A stretch of 64,000 nt of DNA from Gammaproteobacteria bacterium LSUCC0112 (GCA_004535785.1 SPIB01000001.1:1324174-1388173), one strand, 5' to 3'. Counted from the first letter of the stretch, positions 6,970 through 16,130 are shown. The notes: a model not told the origin generated them from the sequence alone. Numbers and translations: made by a program.

Positions 6970-7578
6970 ATGAATTTTATTGAACCGACCGTGTTGAGCG
7001 CCAACGGCATCAGACTGGAGCCGCTCACGTCTGACCACGAAGCAGGGCTGCGAGCAGCGGCCGCTGACGGCGAGTTGTGGCGTTTACGCATCACGTCTGT
7101 CCCGTCGCCCGAAGAGACCGGCAGCTACATCGCAAAAGCACTCCAAGGTCGTGCCGACGGGAACCGCTTTGCCTTCGCGGTGATTGAGGAAAACAGCGGT
7201 GTTGTGCTCGGTACAACAAGTTACCACGACATACTTCCGGATGTCAGGCGAGTAGAGATCGGCTTCACCTGGTACGCGTCGCGTGTGCAGAGAACACACG
7301 TGAACACAACCTGCAAATTGCTGCTGTTGGCTCATGCTTTCGACACCTTGGATTGTAATGTGGTCGGGTGGCGTACCGACAATTTCAACTTTGCCAGCCA
7401 GCGTGCCATCGAACGCCTTGGCGCAAAAAAGGATGGCGTTATCCGCGGCCAGGCGATGCGTCGCGATGGCACCATCCGTGACACCGTTATGTACAGTCTG
7501 ACCAAGGGCGAGTGGCCATCGGTGTGTGCACATCTGAACTACTTGTTGAGCCGATACCCAATCAGGCAATCAGGATGA
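6970..7578 (+). CDS. GNAT acetyltransferase of the RimJ/RimL type
   Basis: A 202-residue protein with the ribosomal-protein-acetyltransferase layout: RLEPLTSDHEAGL at the N-terminus, FAFAVIEENSGVVLGTTSYH, VEIGFTWYASRVQRTHVNT in the acetyl-CoA region, and a C-terminal NFNFASQRAIERLGAKKDGV. Close bacterial relatives are annotated as acetyltransferases of unknown substrate. ATG 6970 is preceded by GAGGAA from the end of the DapA-family gene. Its stop overlaps the start of the truncated VOC gene (ATGA at 7575-7578), evidence that an intact VOC gene was once translationally coupled here. Confidence 0.78.
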   Translation: MNFIEPTVLSANGIRLEPLTSDHEAGLRAAAADGELWRLRITSVPSPEETGSYIAKALQGRADGNRFAFAVIEENSGVVLGTTSYHDILPDVRRVEIGFTWYASRVQRTHVNTTCKLLLLAHAFDTLDCNVVGWRTDNFNFASQRAIERLGAKKDGVIRGQAMRRDGTIRDTVMYSLTKGEWPSVCAHLNYLLSRYPIRQSG

Positions 7579-7673
7579 CGTTACAAGTGTCCACGATAGG
7601 CCAGATTGAAATCACCGTCAGTGATGTTGAGCGGGCTCTCTCGTTTTACCGGGACACGCTCAGGCAAGGTGTC
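7575..7673 (+). pseudogene. Truncated VOC/glyoxalase-family gene (first 33 codons)
   Basis: From ATG 7575, overlapping the previous stop, the frame reads MTLQVSTIGQIEITVSDVER, then ALSFYRDTLRQGV. This is the first beta-alpha-beta unit of a VOC (glyoxalase/bleomycin-resistance) domain, including IGQI.ITVSDV..A..FYRDTL. The other three units are missing. The remnant is in frame with the DUF5916 gene that follows, so a fused product of about 795 residues is formally possible. The downstream gene has its own ribosome binding site and a signal peptide that would be useless in a fusion. Confidence 0.75.
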
Positions 7674-7691
7674 AACGTGCGTGGAGTGCTA

Positions 7692-9962
7692 ATGCACCAG
7701 GATCAACGCGTAAAACGAACTTTTATTATTGTACTTATGCTGATGGTCATTGCACTGCAGCCATCACCCGGTAGTGCACAGGACACTCTTGTTACCACCG
7801 ACGTCAGGCCCAGCATACAGGCTGCCCGAATACCGTCTGACAGGGAGGTCAGGCTCGATGGCATACTGGACGAGGACGTCTGGGCACTGGCACAACCCAT
7901 CACTGAATTCCGCCAGCAGGAACCCGTCGAGGGTGGCATGCCGAGTGAACCGACCGAAATCCGTATCCTGTATGACGACCAGGCCCTGTATATCGGTGCC
8001 ATGTTGTACGATTCTGATCCGGAAGGCATCCTGGCTTACCAGTTGCAACGTGATGCCGGGCTCGGTACTGATGACCGCTTTATGTGGATCATCAGCACAT
8101 TCGACGATAATCGGACGGGCTATTTTTTCGAAACCAACCCCGCCGGTCTGTTAGGTGATGGCCTGATTGAGGGCGGTGGTGGCTTTAATAAACGCTGGAA
8201 TGGTATCTGGAACATGAGGACGGCCATTCAGTCTGATGGTTGGTCAGTGGAAATTCGTATTCCATTTTCAACGCTCAATTTTGATCCCGCTCTGGAGGCA
8301 TGGGGAATCAATTTCCAGCGCACAATTCGTCGGTATAACGAAGAAATTCTCTGGAATGGCTGGCGTCGCACCGAAGGGTTGTTCCGACCGGTACACACCG
8401 GGCAGCTGTCAGGCCTGCGGGGGCTCAGCCAGGGTCGGGGCATCGAACTCAAACCTTTTGTGAATGCATCAACAAACCGGGGGCCAGCGGCAGGTGCCAA
8501 ACGGGGCAATGATGCCAAAACAGGCATTGATATCACGTACTCGTTGACGCCATCACTGCGTGGTGCACTCACACTGAACACAGATTTTGCCGAAGTTGAA
8601 GTCGACAATCGCCAAGTCAATCTCACGCGTTTTCCGCTGCGCTTTCCGGAGCAGCGTGAATTCTTTTTGGAGGGTTCCGGTGTGTTCTCCTTCAACTGGG
8701 CTGACCCCTTTTTTAGTCGCCGTATTGGTCTGGTAGAGGGGCAGGAAGTGCCCATCGACTTTGGCGCGCGTCTGGGTGGTCAGGTCGGCGATTATGAATT
8801 GGGTGTGTATCAGGTGCGCACCGGGGATACCACGCTTGAAAATGGGGATGGTTCCGTCCGCCCGTGGGGCTCTGAGGATTTTACGGTCGCACGCGTGAAA
8901 CGCCGGCTGTTCCAACAATCGCACGTCGGCATGATCTATACGCGCAGAGCCTCGGATGATCTCACGGGTACGGGGATACTATCTGACCGTCACACAGTGG
9001 GGGCTGACCTTAATTTCTACACCTCGCAGTTCCTCGGAAAGTACAACGCGCAAGTTGAAGGTTTTATGCTTTACCATAATGACCCGGTTGCCGGGGGCAA
9101 TTCGAGTTCATCAGACAGGAGCGCTCGTGGCGTGCGTGTGTCTTTTCCCAATGATTTGATCCGTTTTCATTCATCACATCGCGAATTTGGTGAACAGTGG
9201 GATCCGGCACTTGGTTTTGTGGAGCGTCGCGGCTTCCGTCGCCATCAACCAACATTGACAATCGCGCCACGACCGCAAGGCTGGAGCTTGATACGGCAAA
9301 CCGAGCACGAGATATCGTTTGAATACCTGACCGATATGGATAACCGCCTGTTGACGCGGAACATCGACATTACCCCGCTACAGATTAACTTTGAAAGCGG
9401 TGACCGCATGGGTGTGGAGGTGGGGCGCAACTTTGAACGTCTGGATCGACCTTTCACTGTGTACGGCCGTGGTGATGACGCCATTCGTATTCTCCCGGGC
9501 GATTACCATTCAGACAGTTGGTCTGCCAACGTCAGTACGGCCGGTCGACGCATGTTGTCGGGCAGCGCTGAGATTGGTCGCTCTGAGTTCTGGGGTGGCG
9601 ATCGCAACAGCCTGGATCTCTCCGGCACCATCCGTTCACGCGGTGGTGTTTCGCTGACGGCCAACTATCAGCACAATGAAGTGTCTCTGCCGCAAGGCGA
9701 CTTTGACACCAACCTGGTGCGCCTGTCATGGGCCTGGAACCTGAGCCCATGGACAGCCATCACCGGTAACGTCCAATATGATGATCTGTCGGATGTGGTG
9801 GGTGTGTACGCCCGTATGCGATGGATAGTCCAACCCGGAAATGATATTTTTCTGGTCTGGAGTCACAATTGGCTGTATGACGATGGCCCGCTGAACGACA
9901 GTCGGTTTACGACGTTGTCGCGTGGTGGTGCGGTGAAATTGAACTATACGCTGCGCTTTTGA
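7692..9962 (+). CDS. Exported DUF5916 protein with CBM9-like N-terminal domain
   Basis: A 756-residue protein from ATG 7692, preceded by GGAG five bases upstream. Residues 1-30 are a signal peptide (basic start, IIVLMLMVIAL, cleavage near GSAQD). Next comes a beta-sandwich related to carbohydrate-binding family 9 (RLDGILDEDVWALAQPI, YDDQALYIGAMLYDS, DGWSVEIRIPFSTL). The rest is a DUF5916 region with FPEQREFFLEGSGVFSF, repeated amphipathic strands and a C-terminus ending LNYTLRF, which looks like an outer-membrane barrel end. Such proteins are thought to be surface or outer-membrane proteins; the ligand is unknown. The frame extends upstream into the VOC remnant. Confidence 0.82.
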   Translation: MHQDQRVKRTFIIVLMLMVIALQPSPGSAQDTLVTTDVRPSIQAARIPSDREVRLDGILDEDVWALAQPITEFRQQEPVEGGMPSEPTEIRILYDDQALYIGAMLYDSDPEGILAYQLQRDAGLGTDDRFMWIISTFDDNRTGYFFETNPAGLLGDGLIEGGGGFNKRWNGIWNMRTAIQSDGWSVEIRIPFSTLNFDPALEAWGINFQRTIRRYNEEILWNGWRRTEGLFRPVHTGQLSGLRGLSQGRGIELKPFVNASTNRGPAAGAKRGNDAKTGIDITYSLTPSLRGALTLNTDFAEVEVDNRQVNLTRFPLRFPEQREFFLEGSGVFSFNWADPFFSRRIGLVEGQEVPIDFGARLGGQVGDYELGVYQVRTGDTTLENGDGSVRPWGSEDFTVARVKRRLFQQSHVGMIYTRRASDDLTGTGILSDRHTVGADLNFYTSQFLGKYNAQVEGFMLYHNDPVAGGNSSSSDRSARGVRVSFPNDLIRFHSSHREFGEQWDPALGFVERRGFRRHQPTLTIAPRPQGWSLIRQTEHEISFEYLTDMDNRLLTRNIDITPLQINFESGDRMGVEVGRNFERLDRPFTVYGRGDDAIRILPGDYHSDSWSANVSTAGRRMLSGSAEIGRSEFWGGDRNSLDLSGTIRSRGGVSLTANYQHNEVSLPQGDFDTNLVRLSWAWNLSPWTAITGNVQYDDLSDVVGVYARMRWIVQPGNDIFLVWSHNWLYDDGPLNDSRFTTLSRGGAVKLNYTLRF

Positions 9963-10026
9963 TGCGGCTGTTGCGAAGGTCTGCGATAAGCGTCAGAGCG
10001 GATGTGTAGTGATACAAGGAACTCCA

Positions 10027-10281
10027 ATGGACAAGATTGAGTTTTCAAAAAAAGAAAAAGAAATCATGATTCAGAAGGTCAAGATGTACTTTCGCGAAGA
10101 TTTGACTCAGGAAATCGGCAACTTCGATGCAGAGTTCTTGATCGATTTTTTTGCGGAGGAAATCGGAGGCTTCTTGTACAACCGTGGTTTGTATGATGCC
10201 GAGACATTGATTTCAGAGAAAGTGTCAGAGATATCAGACTTACTGCTACAGCTTGAGAAACCGGTCTTGTTGGGCCGGTAA
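10027..10281 (+). CDS. DUF2164 family protein
   Basis: An 84-residue acidic, helical protein beginning MDKIEFSKKEKEIMIQKVKM, with YFREDLTQEIGNFDAEFLID and FFAEEIGGFLYNRGLYDAE. This is the DUF2164 pattern (YF..EL...IG.F.A..L.DF....G...YN.G). No function is known. ATG 10027 has AAGGAA seven bases upstream. It stands alone between the DUF5916 and GrpB genes. Confidence 0.85.
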   Translation: MDKIEFSKKEKEIMIQKVKMYFREDLTQEIGNFDAEFLIDFFAEEIGGFLYNRGLYDAETLISEKVSEISDLLLQLEKPVLLGR

Positions 10282-10319
10282 GTGCACGAGACCGTAGCCG
10301 ACACAGGGTGTCTTCACAA

Positions 10320-10844
10320 ATGATTTTAGTACTGGACTACAACCCTGATTGGGCTACGAGTTTTGAGCGCGAAGCCAACAGGATCCGAAGGGCATTGGGG
10401 GCCACCCTCATGCACATTCACCACATTGGCAGTACCTCCATACCCCACACAAAAGCAAAACCGGTGATTGATATTCTGCTGGAGGTGTCATCACTTGATG
10501 AACTTGACCAGCAAAGCGCGTCACTTCAAGCGTTGAATTACGAGGCCAAAGGCGAGTTTGGTATTCCGGGCCGGCGATATTTCCGGCTGGATGACGCTAC
10601 CGGGCGCAGAACTCATCAGGTGCATTCCTTTGAAGCCGGATCGCAAAATGCCATTCGACATCTCGCCTTCAGGGATTACATGCGCGCACACCCGGCTATT
10701 GCCGCCGAGTACGGGGCGTTGAAGCTAGGACTGGCCATACAGCATGGTGACAATATGGCTGCGTACATTGATGGCAAGGATGCATTTGTCAAGGAACATG
10801 AGCGACGCGCCTTGATCTGGGCTTCGCGTAGTGCGGGCAAGTAG
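10320..10844 (+). CDS. GrpB family (UPF0157) nucleotidyltransferase-fold protein
   Basis: About 174 residues. Family motifs are YNPDWATSFEREANRIRRAL, IHHIGSTSIPHTKAKPVIDI, GIPGRRYFRLDD, HQVHSF and HLAFRDYMRAHPAIAAEYGA. GrpB proteins have a nucleotidyltransferase-like fold (HIGSTSIPG..AKP.IDI is the core), and some are fused to dephospho-CoA kinase. The reaction is not established. ATG 10320 is eleven bases behind AGGG; GTG 10308 is an alternative start. There is no operon partner. Confidence 0.86.
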   Translation: MILVLDYNPDWATSFEREANRIRRALGATLMHIHHIGSTSIPHTKAKPVIDILLEVSSLDELDQQSASLQALNYEAKGEFGIPGRRYFRLDDATGRRTHQVHSFEAGSQNAIRHLAFRDYMRAHPAIAAEYGALKLGLAIQHGDNMAAYIDGKDAFVKEHERRALIWASRSAGK

Positions 10845-10912
10845 CGCTCATGTTGAGGACAGGGGTTTTGCGGTATGATCATCGGCGACAACGGTGCAAC
10901 GGAGGCATGAAC

Positions 10913-11554
10913 ATGCAAAAAATCAAACAACTGATCCGGGAATACAGAGCGCTCTTGCTGTTTGTTTTCCTGTTGATCTTCTTCCGCACGGCTTACGCGG
11001 ATTGGTCGCCGGTTCCCACAAGCTCCATGGAACCCACTATTCTGCCGGGTGACGTCCTCTGGATTGACAAAACTCATTATGGCCCCTCGTTACCATTTCT
11101 GAACAAACGTTTGCTGACCTGGGGGCATCCTGAGCGCGGCGATATCATTACTTTTATACCGCCGCACGAGGATATTCTTTATGTGAAGCGTGTGATGGCG
11201 ATTGCCGGTGACAGCATCCGCATTGAAGGTAATGATATCTATGTCAACGGTGTGCAACTGGAACAGTCGCTTGTGGAATCAAATGACTCGGAATTGATTG
11301 GTTCCGAGATCATTGCCGGTACGGAGCATGCCTTCAAAATCAGCAAGGACAGAAGACTGCCTTATGTTGGCAGAACAATACTTGTTCCGGAAAACAAACT
11401 GTTTGTGATGGGCGATTTCAGAAACAACAGCGCAGACTCACGTGTGTGGGGATTTGTGGATGAGAACAATGTGCTGGGGAAAGTCTCTGCCGTCGCTGTG
11501 TCGTTCTCAAGCGAACGACAGGGTCTGTCAAGACTGGCGATTTCCATTCAGTGA
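10913..11554 (+). CDS. lepB: Signal peptidase I
   Basis: A 213-residue inner-membrane serine protease that removes signal peptides from exported proteins. One N-terminal membrane anchor (about residues 13-28) precedes the catalytic Ser38 in PTSSMEPTIL. The general base is Lys92 in YVKRVMAIAGD, and the C-terminal box GDFRNNSADSR is present. It is shorter than Escherichia coli LepB (324 residues), having one anchor and a reduced second domain. ATG 10913 sits seven bases after GGAGG. It is not next to lepA or rnc as the main lepB usually is, so it may be a second signal peptidase. Confidence 0.88.
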   Translation: MQKIKQLIREYRALLLFVFLLIFFRTAYADWSPVPTSSMEPTILPGDVLWIDKTHYGPSLPFLNKRLLTWGHPERGDIITFIPPHEDILYVKRVMAIAGDSIRIEGNDIYVNGVQLEQSLVESNDSELIGSEIIAGTEHAFKISKDRRLPYVGRTILVPENKLFVMGDFRNNSADSRVWGFVDENNVLGKVSAVAVSFSSERQGLSRLAISIQ

Positions 11555-11576
11555 AGGCGCGTGCAGAGGTAAGCTT

Positions 11577-11903
11577 ATGAAACATATCTATACGCACGAC
11601 AACATCGTTGTTTTACATTCGGTCAAAAATATTCTGGCATTGAATGATATTGAATCGTTTGTTAAAAATGAGCAAACTGCCCCGGTTGGCGCTCAACATG
11701 GCATAGGCAATACCTTCCATGAATTGTGGATAATAAATGATCAGGAATATGCAGAAGCAAAAGCTTTGATTGCGCGTGAGATCGACAATCCACCAGCCAA
11801 GGCTAAGTGGGTGTGTGATAATTGTCATGAAGAAAACGAAGGCAGTTTTGAAATCTGCTGGCAATGCCAGTCCCCATCAATTCAGCTGAAACAGGAGATA
11901 TAA
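11577..11903 (+). CDS. DUF2007-domain protein with C-terminal zinc ribbon
   Basis: A 108-residue cytoplasmic protein. The N-terminal part (HDNIVVLHSVKNILALNDIE, HELWIINDQEYAEAKALI) is the DUF2007 fold, related to PII-like signalling proteins. The C-terminal 30 residues hold CDNCHEENEGSFEICWQCQ, four cysteines in a CxxC...CxxC zinc ribbon. Members are annotated as putative signal transducing proteins without experimental proof. ATG 11577 follows GAGGT. It lies 22 bases after lepB and two bases before the next gene, so the three may form one transcript. Confidence 0.8.
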   Translation: MKHIYTHDNIVVLHSVKNILALNDIESFVKNEQTAPVGAQHGIGNTFHELWIINDQEYAEAKALIAREIDNPPAKAKWVCDNCHEENEGSFEICWQCQSPSIQLKQEI

Positions 11904-11905
11904 GC

Positions 11906-12367
11906 ATGTTTAAAAAATTGTTGGCGAGTATCGCGTTGGTCTGTGGTCTCGGTCTATCGTTTTCCGGCTTTGCTCAAACGTCGACGTTAACGTATGACAT
12001 GGCGGAGCGCGCCATGGCCGCAGCACTCGCTGAAGCGCGTGCGAATAGTTGGAATCTCACCATTGTGGTGGCCGATGCTGCAGGCATCCCGGTGATGATT
12101 CATCGTATGGACGGTGCGTCGGCGCGTACCTATGACATAGCGCTCAGCAAAGCGCGCGTGGTGACAGCAACAGGGCTGTCATCCGGTGAATACGGTCGCC
12201 GACTACAAGCTGGCGAGATTGCAGAAGTTGAAAACGGTGTCACCTTTGCCGGTGGTGTGCCAGTCATGGTCAATGGTGAGCGGATTGGCGCAATTACGTC
12301 CAGCGGTGCACGGGGCGTAGAGGATGAGCAAGTGTCGCTTGCAGGTGCGGCGGCTATTTCAAATTGA
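11906..12367 (+). CDS. Exported GlcG/HbpS-family protein
   Basis: A 153-residue protein with a signal peptide (residues 1-22, ending FSGFAQ). The GlcG/HbpS domain reads MAERAMAAALAEARANSWNL, TIVVADAAGIPVMIHRMDGA, ALSKARVVTATG and GVPVMVNGERIGAI. HbpS binds haem extracellularly; GlcG members lie in glycolate operons. Neither partner is present here, so only the fold can be claimed. ATG 11906 follows GGAG by nine bases, and the stop of the DUF2007 gene is two bases upstream. Confidence 0.83.
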   Translation: MFKKLLASIALVCGLGLSFSGFAQTSTLTYDMAERAMAAALAEARANSWNLTIVVADAAGIPVMIHRMDGASARTYDIALSKARVVTATGLSSGEYGRRLQAGEIAEVENGVTFAGGVPVMVNGERIGAITSSGARGVEDEQVSLAGAAAISN

Positions 12368-12502
12368 TGTGTTGAAACGAGGCGCACTCTTGTTCGCTGA
12401 GGCTGTGACCTGATGCCCGTCACATAGGCGTCACAATTTTTTCAGTATTATTCGAGATCGATTTTGAATTGAACTGATTGATTGGACAGGTTGCAGTTTG
12501 TT

Positions 12503-14251
12503 ATGGATCAGCGTCGCTCAGCGTTGCCTCGTTTTCTACTTCCATTTGTATTACTGTCGCTGCTTCTCAGCGGCTGCATGACCGCAGATCGCCTTGCCGG
12601 GGGTGAAGCCCTCGCCCCCCATTTACAGTGGCTTGCTTTTCGGGTGCGTAGCGACGCCAACGCAGCCCTAAATGCTGACGCCGGATGGGCTGCTGCGGAA
12701 AATGCAGCGGCTGATATTTTTTACGATCAACCTTTTCGATTCAGAGTGCAAGTAAAGGCGACAGAGTCTCCACCTGAAGGGCATGTGTTGAGTCTGCAAT
12801 ACCGGCAAGCGGGCCAGTTGTGGTTGCCAGTGGGTTTTGCGAAGTTCCCTTACCCCGATTTTGCCACGCCGGTCATATCGGTGATTGACACGCCAGCCTA
12901 TGCACACGGCGCGGAAACCGAGCGATTGCTGGGCACGATCAATACCGCCTGGGATGATGGTGCGGGAATCAATGGTGTTGCTGCAACGCCAGTATGGCGA
13001 ACCGTTGATGACGCCCTTGAGTGGGAATGGCCACTGGTCATTAGACGCTTTTCAGATGGTCCGACGTTTGCTGACAACAATGTGAGTTTTGAGTTGCGCG
13101 TGGTGGATGGGTTTGGTCGACCGTTGCCGGGACAGCGCAGTGCGCAATTGCAGTTGACGGCACCAGCGCGTCATTTGGGTGGTACCTTTATCGAGTCGCC
13201 GGCCAGAATCGGGCCCTATCAGTCTGAGGCCGGGCATCTTTATTTTTTTATGGAGCCCTCCGAGACTGACAACCGATTTATGGCGGTAACGTCCACTGAC
13301 TTCGGGCAATCCTGGCGGGAAATCGATGGCAGCAACAGACCGGATATCGGAGATCTGGAGGGTGTGGCAACGGCGCGCACCGGCTCAACGCTCCACCTGA
13401 TCCATCAGATCAGTGAGGAAGTGTTTTACCATGCGTTTGATATGGATGGCCCAAACACGGACGAAGCTCAGTGGCGCGTGAACGCTGAAAGTATGGCGAC
13501 ATTTAAAGAGCCGCCCACCCAGTTTGCCGATCTGGTCGCTCGCGCTGACGGCAGCCTGGTAACGTTGTATGCCGGGGCACAGAAATTGTTTCTGCAGACA
13601 CGCTCTGTCAACGGCATTTGGGCAAGTCCGGTTGAGATTGACACCTTGCTGACGCCGGATTTGTCTGGCCCTGTGCTGGCGATTGGTCCCGACGACCTGA
13701 TCAGCATGGCCTACACCGGTCGGGATGGAAGCGGATTTATCCGTCACCTCCGACCAGACGGCGCGCTGACGGACAGGCAATTATTTTCGTCCAGTCTGGG
13801 TACCTCTGATGATGAAAATGGCGCCATTGTGCCGATGGCTGTGGTGCCGGAAACCGGTGAGACGGTGCTGGTCTACAGAGAGCAGTCCGGCATGTTGTAC
13901 GAGCGCCGTTTGTCTCGGGAAGGACAAATATCGTCGGCCGTGCAACTGTCAGCGCTACCGGTCATCACCAATGCTGTTGACTCCGAGCAGGTAGGGGCGG
14001 ATCTGATTGTGCATGGAACGACTGTTCACGTGTTGTTTATCGAGGCGCAGTCGCGTGCAATTTTCCACACCTATGCCCGGGAACGTGGCATCTGGTCAAC
14101 GCCTCAACGAGTGGTTGAGGCCATTCAGGGGTCCTGGGTAAGAGGATCAGTTCATAAGGATTCAGCTGGCAATCCAGTTTACGGTTTTGTGTATGACGCC
14201 GGCTCCACAGGTGGTTCCGGCTTCAATCGCTATTTCGCCCTGCCGTTGTAA
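12503..14251 (+). CDS. Lipoprotein with sialidase-like (Asp-box) beta-propeller
   Basis: About 582 residues from ATG 12503 (an in-frame TTG lies at 12482). The N-terminus is a lipoprotein signal with lipobox LLSGC. An immunoglobulin-like N-terminal half (about residues 40-240) is followed by a beta-propeller with the Asp-box STDFGQSW (S.D.G..W) and several related blades. The fold is typical of exo-sialidases and other BNR proteins, but the sialidase arginine triad was not identified. I would call it a surface lipoprotein of unknown ligand. It stands alone, with 130-base gaps on both sides that show no recognisable signals. Confidence 0.72.
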   Translation: MDQRRSALPRFLLPFVLLSLLLSGCMTADRLAGGEALAPHLQWLAFRVRSDANAALNADAGWAAAENAAADIFYDQPFRFRVQVKATESPPEGHVLSLQYRQAGQLWLPVGFAKFPYPDFATPVISVIDTPAYAHGAETERLLGTINTAWDDGAGINGVAATPVWRTVDDALEWEWPLVIRRFSDGPTFADNNVSFELRVVDGFGRPLPGQRSAQLQLTAPARHLGGTFIESPARIGPYQSEAGHLYFFMEPSETDNRFMAVTSTDFGQSWREIDGSNRPDIGDLEGVATARTGSTLHLIHQISEEVFYHAFDMDGPNTDEAQWRVNAESMATFKEPPTQFADLVARADGSLVTLYAGAQKLFLQTRSVNGIWASPVEIDTLLTPDLSGPVLAIGPDDLISMAYTGRDGSGFIRHLRPDGALTDRQLFSSSLGTSDDENGAIVPMAVVPETGETVLVYREQSGMLYERRLSREGQISSAVQLSALPVITNAVDSEQVGADLIVHGTTVHVLFIEAQSRAIFHTYARERGIWSTPQRVVEAIQGSWVRGSVHKDSAGNPVYGFVYDAGSTGGSGFNRYFALPL

Positions 14252-14376
14252 TGTAACTTGGATTAAAACACATTCAAGGTCGCAGTAATGTGGCGCGCTT
14301 TTGCCATGGACTTCTGAAATCCACTATGATCAGGCTTGAGCCAGATTTTCCTCGAGCTGATAAACGGGAGTTCTCC

Positions 14377-15318
14377 ATGACAACAAACAACATAAAAAGA
14401 CTGATTGTCTCGGCCGTCTTGGGTGCTGGCTTCATCACGATGGCAGGCGCGCAAGAGTGGGTGCCATCCCGTTATGGGGCTGACGATCGAATTGGTGCCG
14501 CTAACAACCTCAGCGAAGAAATCGTGTTGCAAGCCGCCAAATTGATCACCACCGGCAAGGTCTATTCGCTGGGCGTGGAAACTGCGGAAGATTCACCCGC
14601 CTATGGGACTCGTAACTTCAGCATCGACATTATTGCGTCCGGCGCCAATGTGCCGGTGGGTACCGATGCGGTGACCTCCAATGATGAACGTGTGACCACC
14701 AGTTTTGGCATCGGATCGCAAATTGACGGTTTGGGGCATCTTGGTATTGGCAATCAGTACTATAACGGGCTGACCACCGCCCAAATCGTCGCAGACGGTG
14801 GTCTTGTCGAATTGGGTACTCATACGATCCCGCCAATTGTGACACGCGGTGTGCTGCTGAATATGGCAAAACACTTGGGTGTTGACATGGTCAGCGAGGG
14901 CACCGCATTTAATCGCGTCGACATCGAGGCAGCCGCTGGTGCTCAGGGTATAGACATCAGATCAGGTGATGTGGTGTTGTTCCACACGGGGTGGATGCAG
15001 CTGTTGGGTACAGACAACCAGCGGTTTATCTCCGTGCAGCCGGGTGTGGGCGTGGAGGGCGCAGAATACCTGGCTGATCTTGGTGTGGTGGCCATTGGTG
15101 CGGACACGCCAGCCCTGGAAGTGATTCCTTTTGAAAATCCACAGCGTGTGTTTGCGGTGCATCAGACCTTGTTGGCCAAGAAAGGTGTTTATATTCTGGA
15201 GAGTATGAACACGGCTGAACTCGCGGCAGACGGCGTACAGGAGTTCATGTTTGTACTTGGGCAGCCAAAATTCAAAGGTGCGGTACAGACGGTTATCAAT
15301 CCGATTGCCATTCGTTAA
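14377..15318 (+). CDS. Exported cyclase-family (kynurenine formamidase-like) hydrolase
   Basis: From ATG 14377, with GGGAG upstream, a 313-residue protein carries a signal peptide ending AGAQEW. The cyclase fold (PF04199) appears in WVPSRYGADDRIGAANNL, SFGIGSQIDGLGHLGIG, RGVLLNMAKHL, IRSGDVVLFHTGW, DLGVVAIGADTPALEV and VFAVHQTLLAKKGVYILESM. The metal-binding motif of formamidases, H.GTH.D.P.H, appears here as GSQIDGLGH, as in a subgroup of secreted members. These are Mn/Zn-dependent amide or lactone hydrolases; the substrate is open. In-frame ATGs lie at 14290 and 14326, but the signal peptide fits 14377. Confidence 0.82.
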   Translation: MTTNNIKRLIVSAVLGAGFITMAGAQEWVPSRYGADDRIGAANNLSEEIVLQAAKLITTGKVYSLGVETAEDSPAYGTRNFSIDIIASGANVPVGTDAVTSNDERVTTSFGIGSQIDGLGHLGIGNQYYNGLTTAQIVADGGLVELGTHTIPPIVTRGVLLNMAKHLGVDMVSEGTAFNRVDIEAAAGAQGIDIRSGDVVLFHTGWMQLLGTDNQRFISVQPGVGVEGAEYLADLGVVAIGADTPALEVIPFENPQRVFAVHQTLLAKKGVYILESMNTAELAADGVQEFMFVLGQPKFKGAVQTVINPIAIR

Positions 15319-15333
15319 GTGATTGCGCTGTTG

Positions 15334-16023
15334 TTACTCTTCCAATTCATCCTGCAGTTCGGGCGCAACATCACTGGTAATCGAAAGATACAAGGCTGCG
15401 AACGATGCCTTGATCCACATGATGGCGGGAAACACGCCAACCAGCAGCAAGGCCAGGCCTGCAAAAAAGATGAAGATGGACAGAAAGCCAAGCGTAAATA
15501 TTTTTAACGCATGACCGCGTGTGATTCTCCAACTGGCTTCAACTGCTGCAATCGGGTCAAGTCCTTCATCCATGACCAGATACGATACAAACGCCAGACG
15601 GCAGGCCACATAAATGCCTGGTATCAGGAACACAATAAGGCCAATTCCAATCAGTCCGATGGTCAGCAGCGATGCAAGCACCACGTTGATATAGTTTTTG
15701 AAGCCGTCAAAAATACGCTTCACTTCCACATGGTCGCCGCGAACGGCTTTAACAAAAATCATGTCCGCCCCGTAGTTCACGATCGGGTAAAGCAGCAAGG
15801 CGTATGCGGTAGTCAAGAACTCCAGGATCGCGGAGGAATCACCGCTGTGGCCATCGCCGTCCCATTCAATCGGCACCATAAACACGATCACCACCAACAC
15901 TGCCAGGAACAACACAAGAAAGTTATTTCTCATGCTGTTCCAGCCACTCGAAAGCGCACTACCTACGCCGGGTTCGTCCATGTATTCCTGATTGTTAAAT
16001 GTCTGGTTCATACGATGCTCCAC
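15334..16023 (-). CDS. Multi-pass inner-membrane protein, DUF975-like
   Basis: A 229-residue protein with about five hydrophobic segments: NFLVLFLAVLVVIVFMVPI, FLTTAYALLLYPIVNYGADM, VLASLLTIGLIGIGLIVFLI, and two C-terminal segments around IFTLGFLSIFIFFAGLALL. The middle motif IPGIYVACRLAFVSYLVMDE, then GLDPIAAVEASWRITRGH, is shared with DUF975 and glycerophosphodiesterase-associated membrane domains. The function is unknown. It is divergent from a membrane-bound LuxR regulator, and the dyads between them suggest it is a target of that regulator. The start may be ATG 16023 or 16011. It converges on the cyclase gene 15 bases away. Confidence 0.72.
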   Translation of the reverse strand: MEHRMNQTFNNQEYMDEPGVGSALSSGWNSMRNNFLVLFLAVLVVIVFMVPIEWDGDGHSGDSSAILEFLTTAYALLLYPIVNYGADMIFVKAVRGDHVEVKRIFDGFKNYINVVLASLLTIGLIGIGLIVFLIPGIYVACRLAFVSYLVMDEGLDPIAAVEASWRITRGHALKIFTLGFLSIFIFFAGLALLLVGVFPAIMWIKASFAALYLSITSDVAPELQDELEE

Positions 16024-16092
16024 TGAGTGAGAAGACGGATGGATGATTCACTCTTGAGGCAGACGTTAGCCTTGTGGTCTGTAAAAACAAAC

Positions 16093-16130
16093 CTACCAAG
16101 GTAGTGTTTTGCAGATTCCTACTTTGGTAG
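16093..16130. promoter_or_regulatory. Two direct copies of a 12-bp dyad, likely operator of the adjacent LuxR-type regulator
   Basis: CTACCAAGGTAG (16093-16104) and CTACTTTGGTAG (16119-16130) have identical outer halves CTAC and GGTAG. Each is a dyad, the second with an imperfect centre, and their starts are 26 bp apart, about two and a half helix turns. They sit between two divergent starts (16023 minus, 16207 plus). Dyads of this size fit a LuxR-type helix-turn-helix dimer. Target and sign of regulation are inferred only. Confidence 0.55.

Noticed and set aside
15511..16026. 171-codon plus-strand open frame opposite the DUF975-like gene
   Set aside because: Low-complexity, His/Lys/Gln-rich product with no family pattern; shadow of a membrane protein gene.
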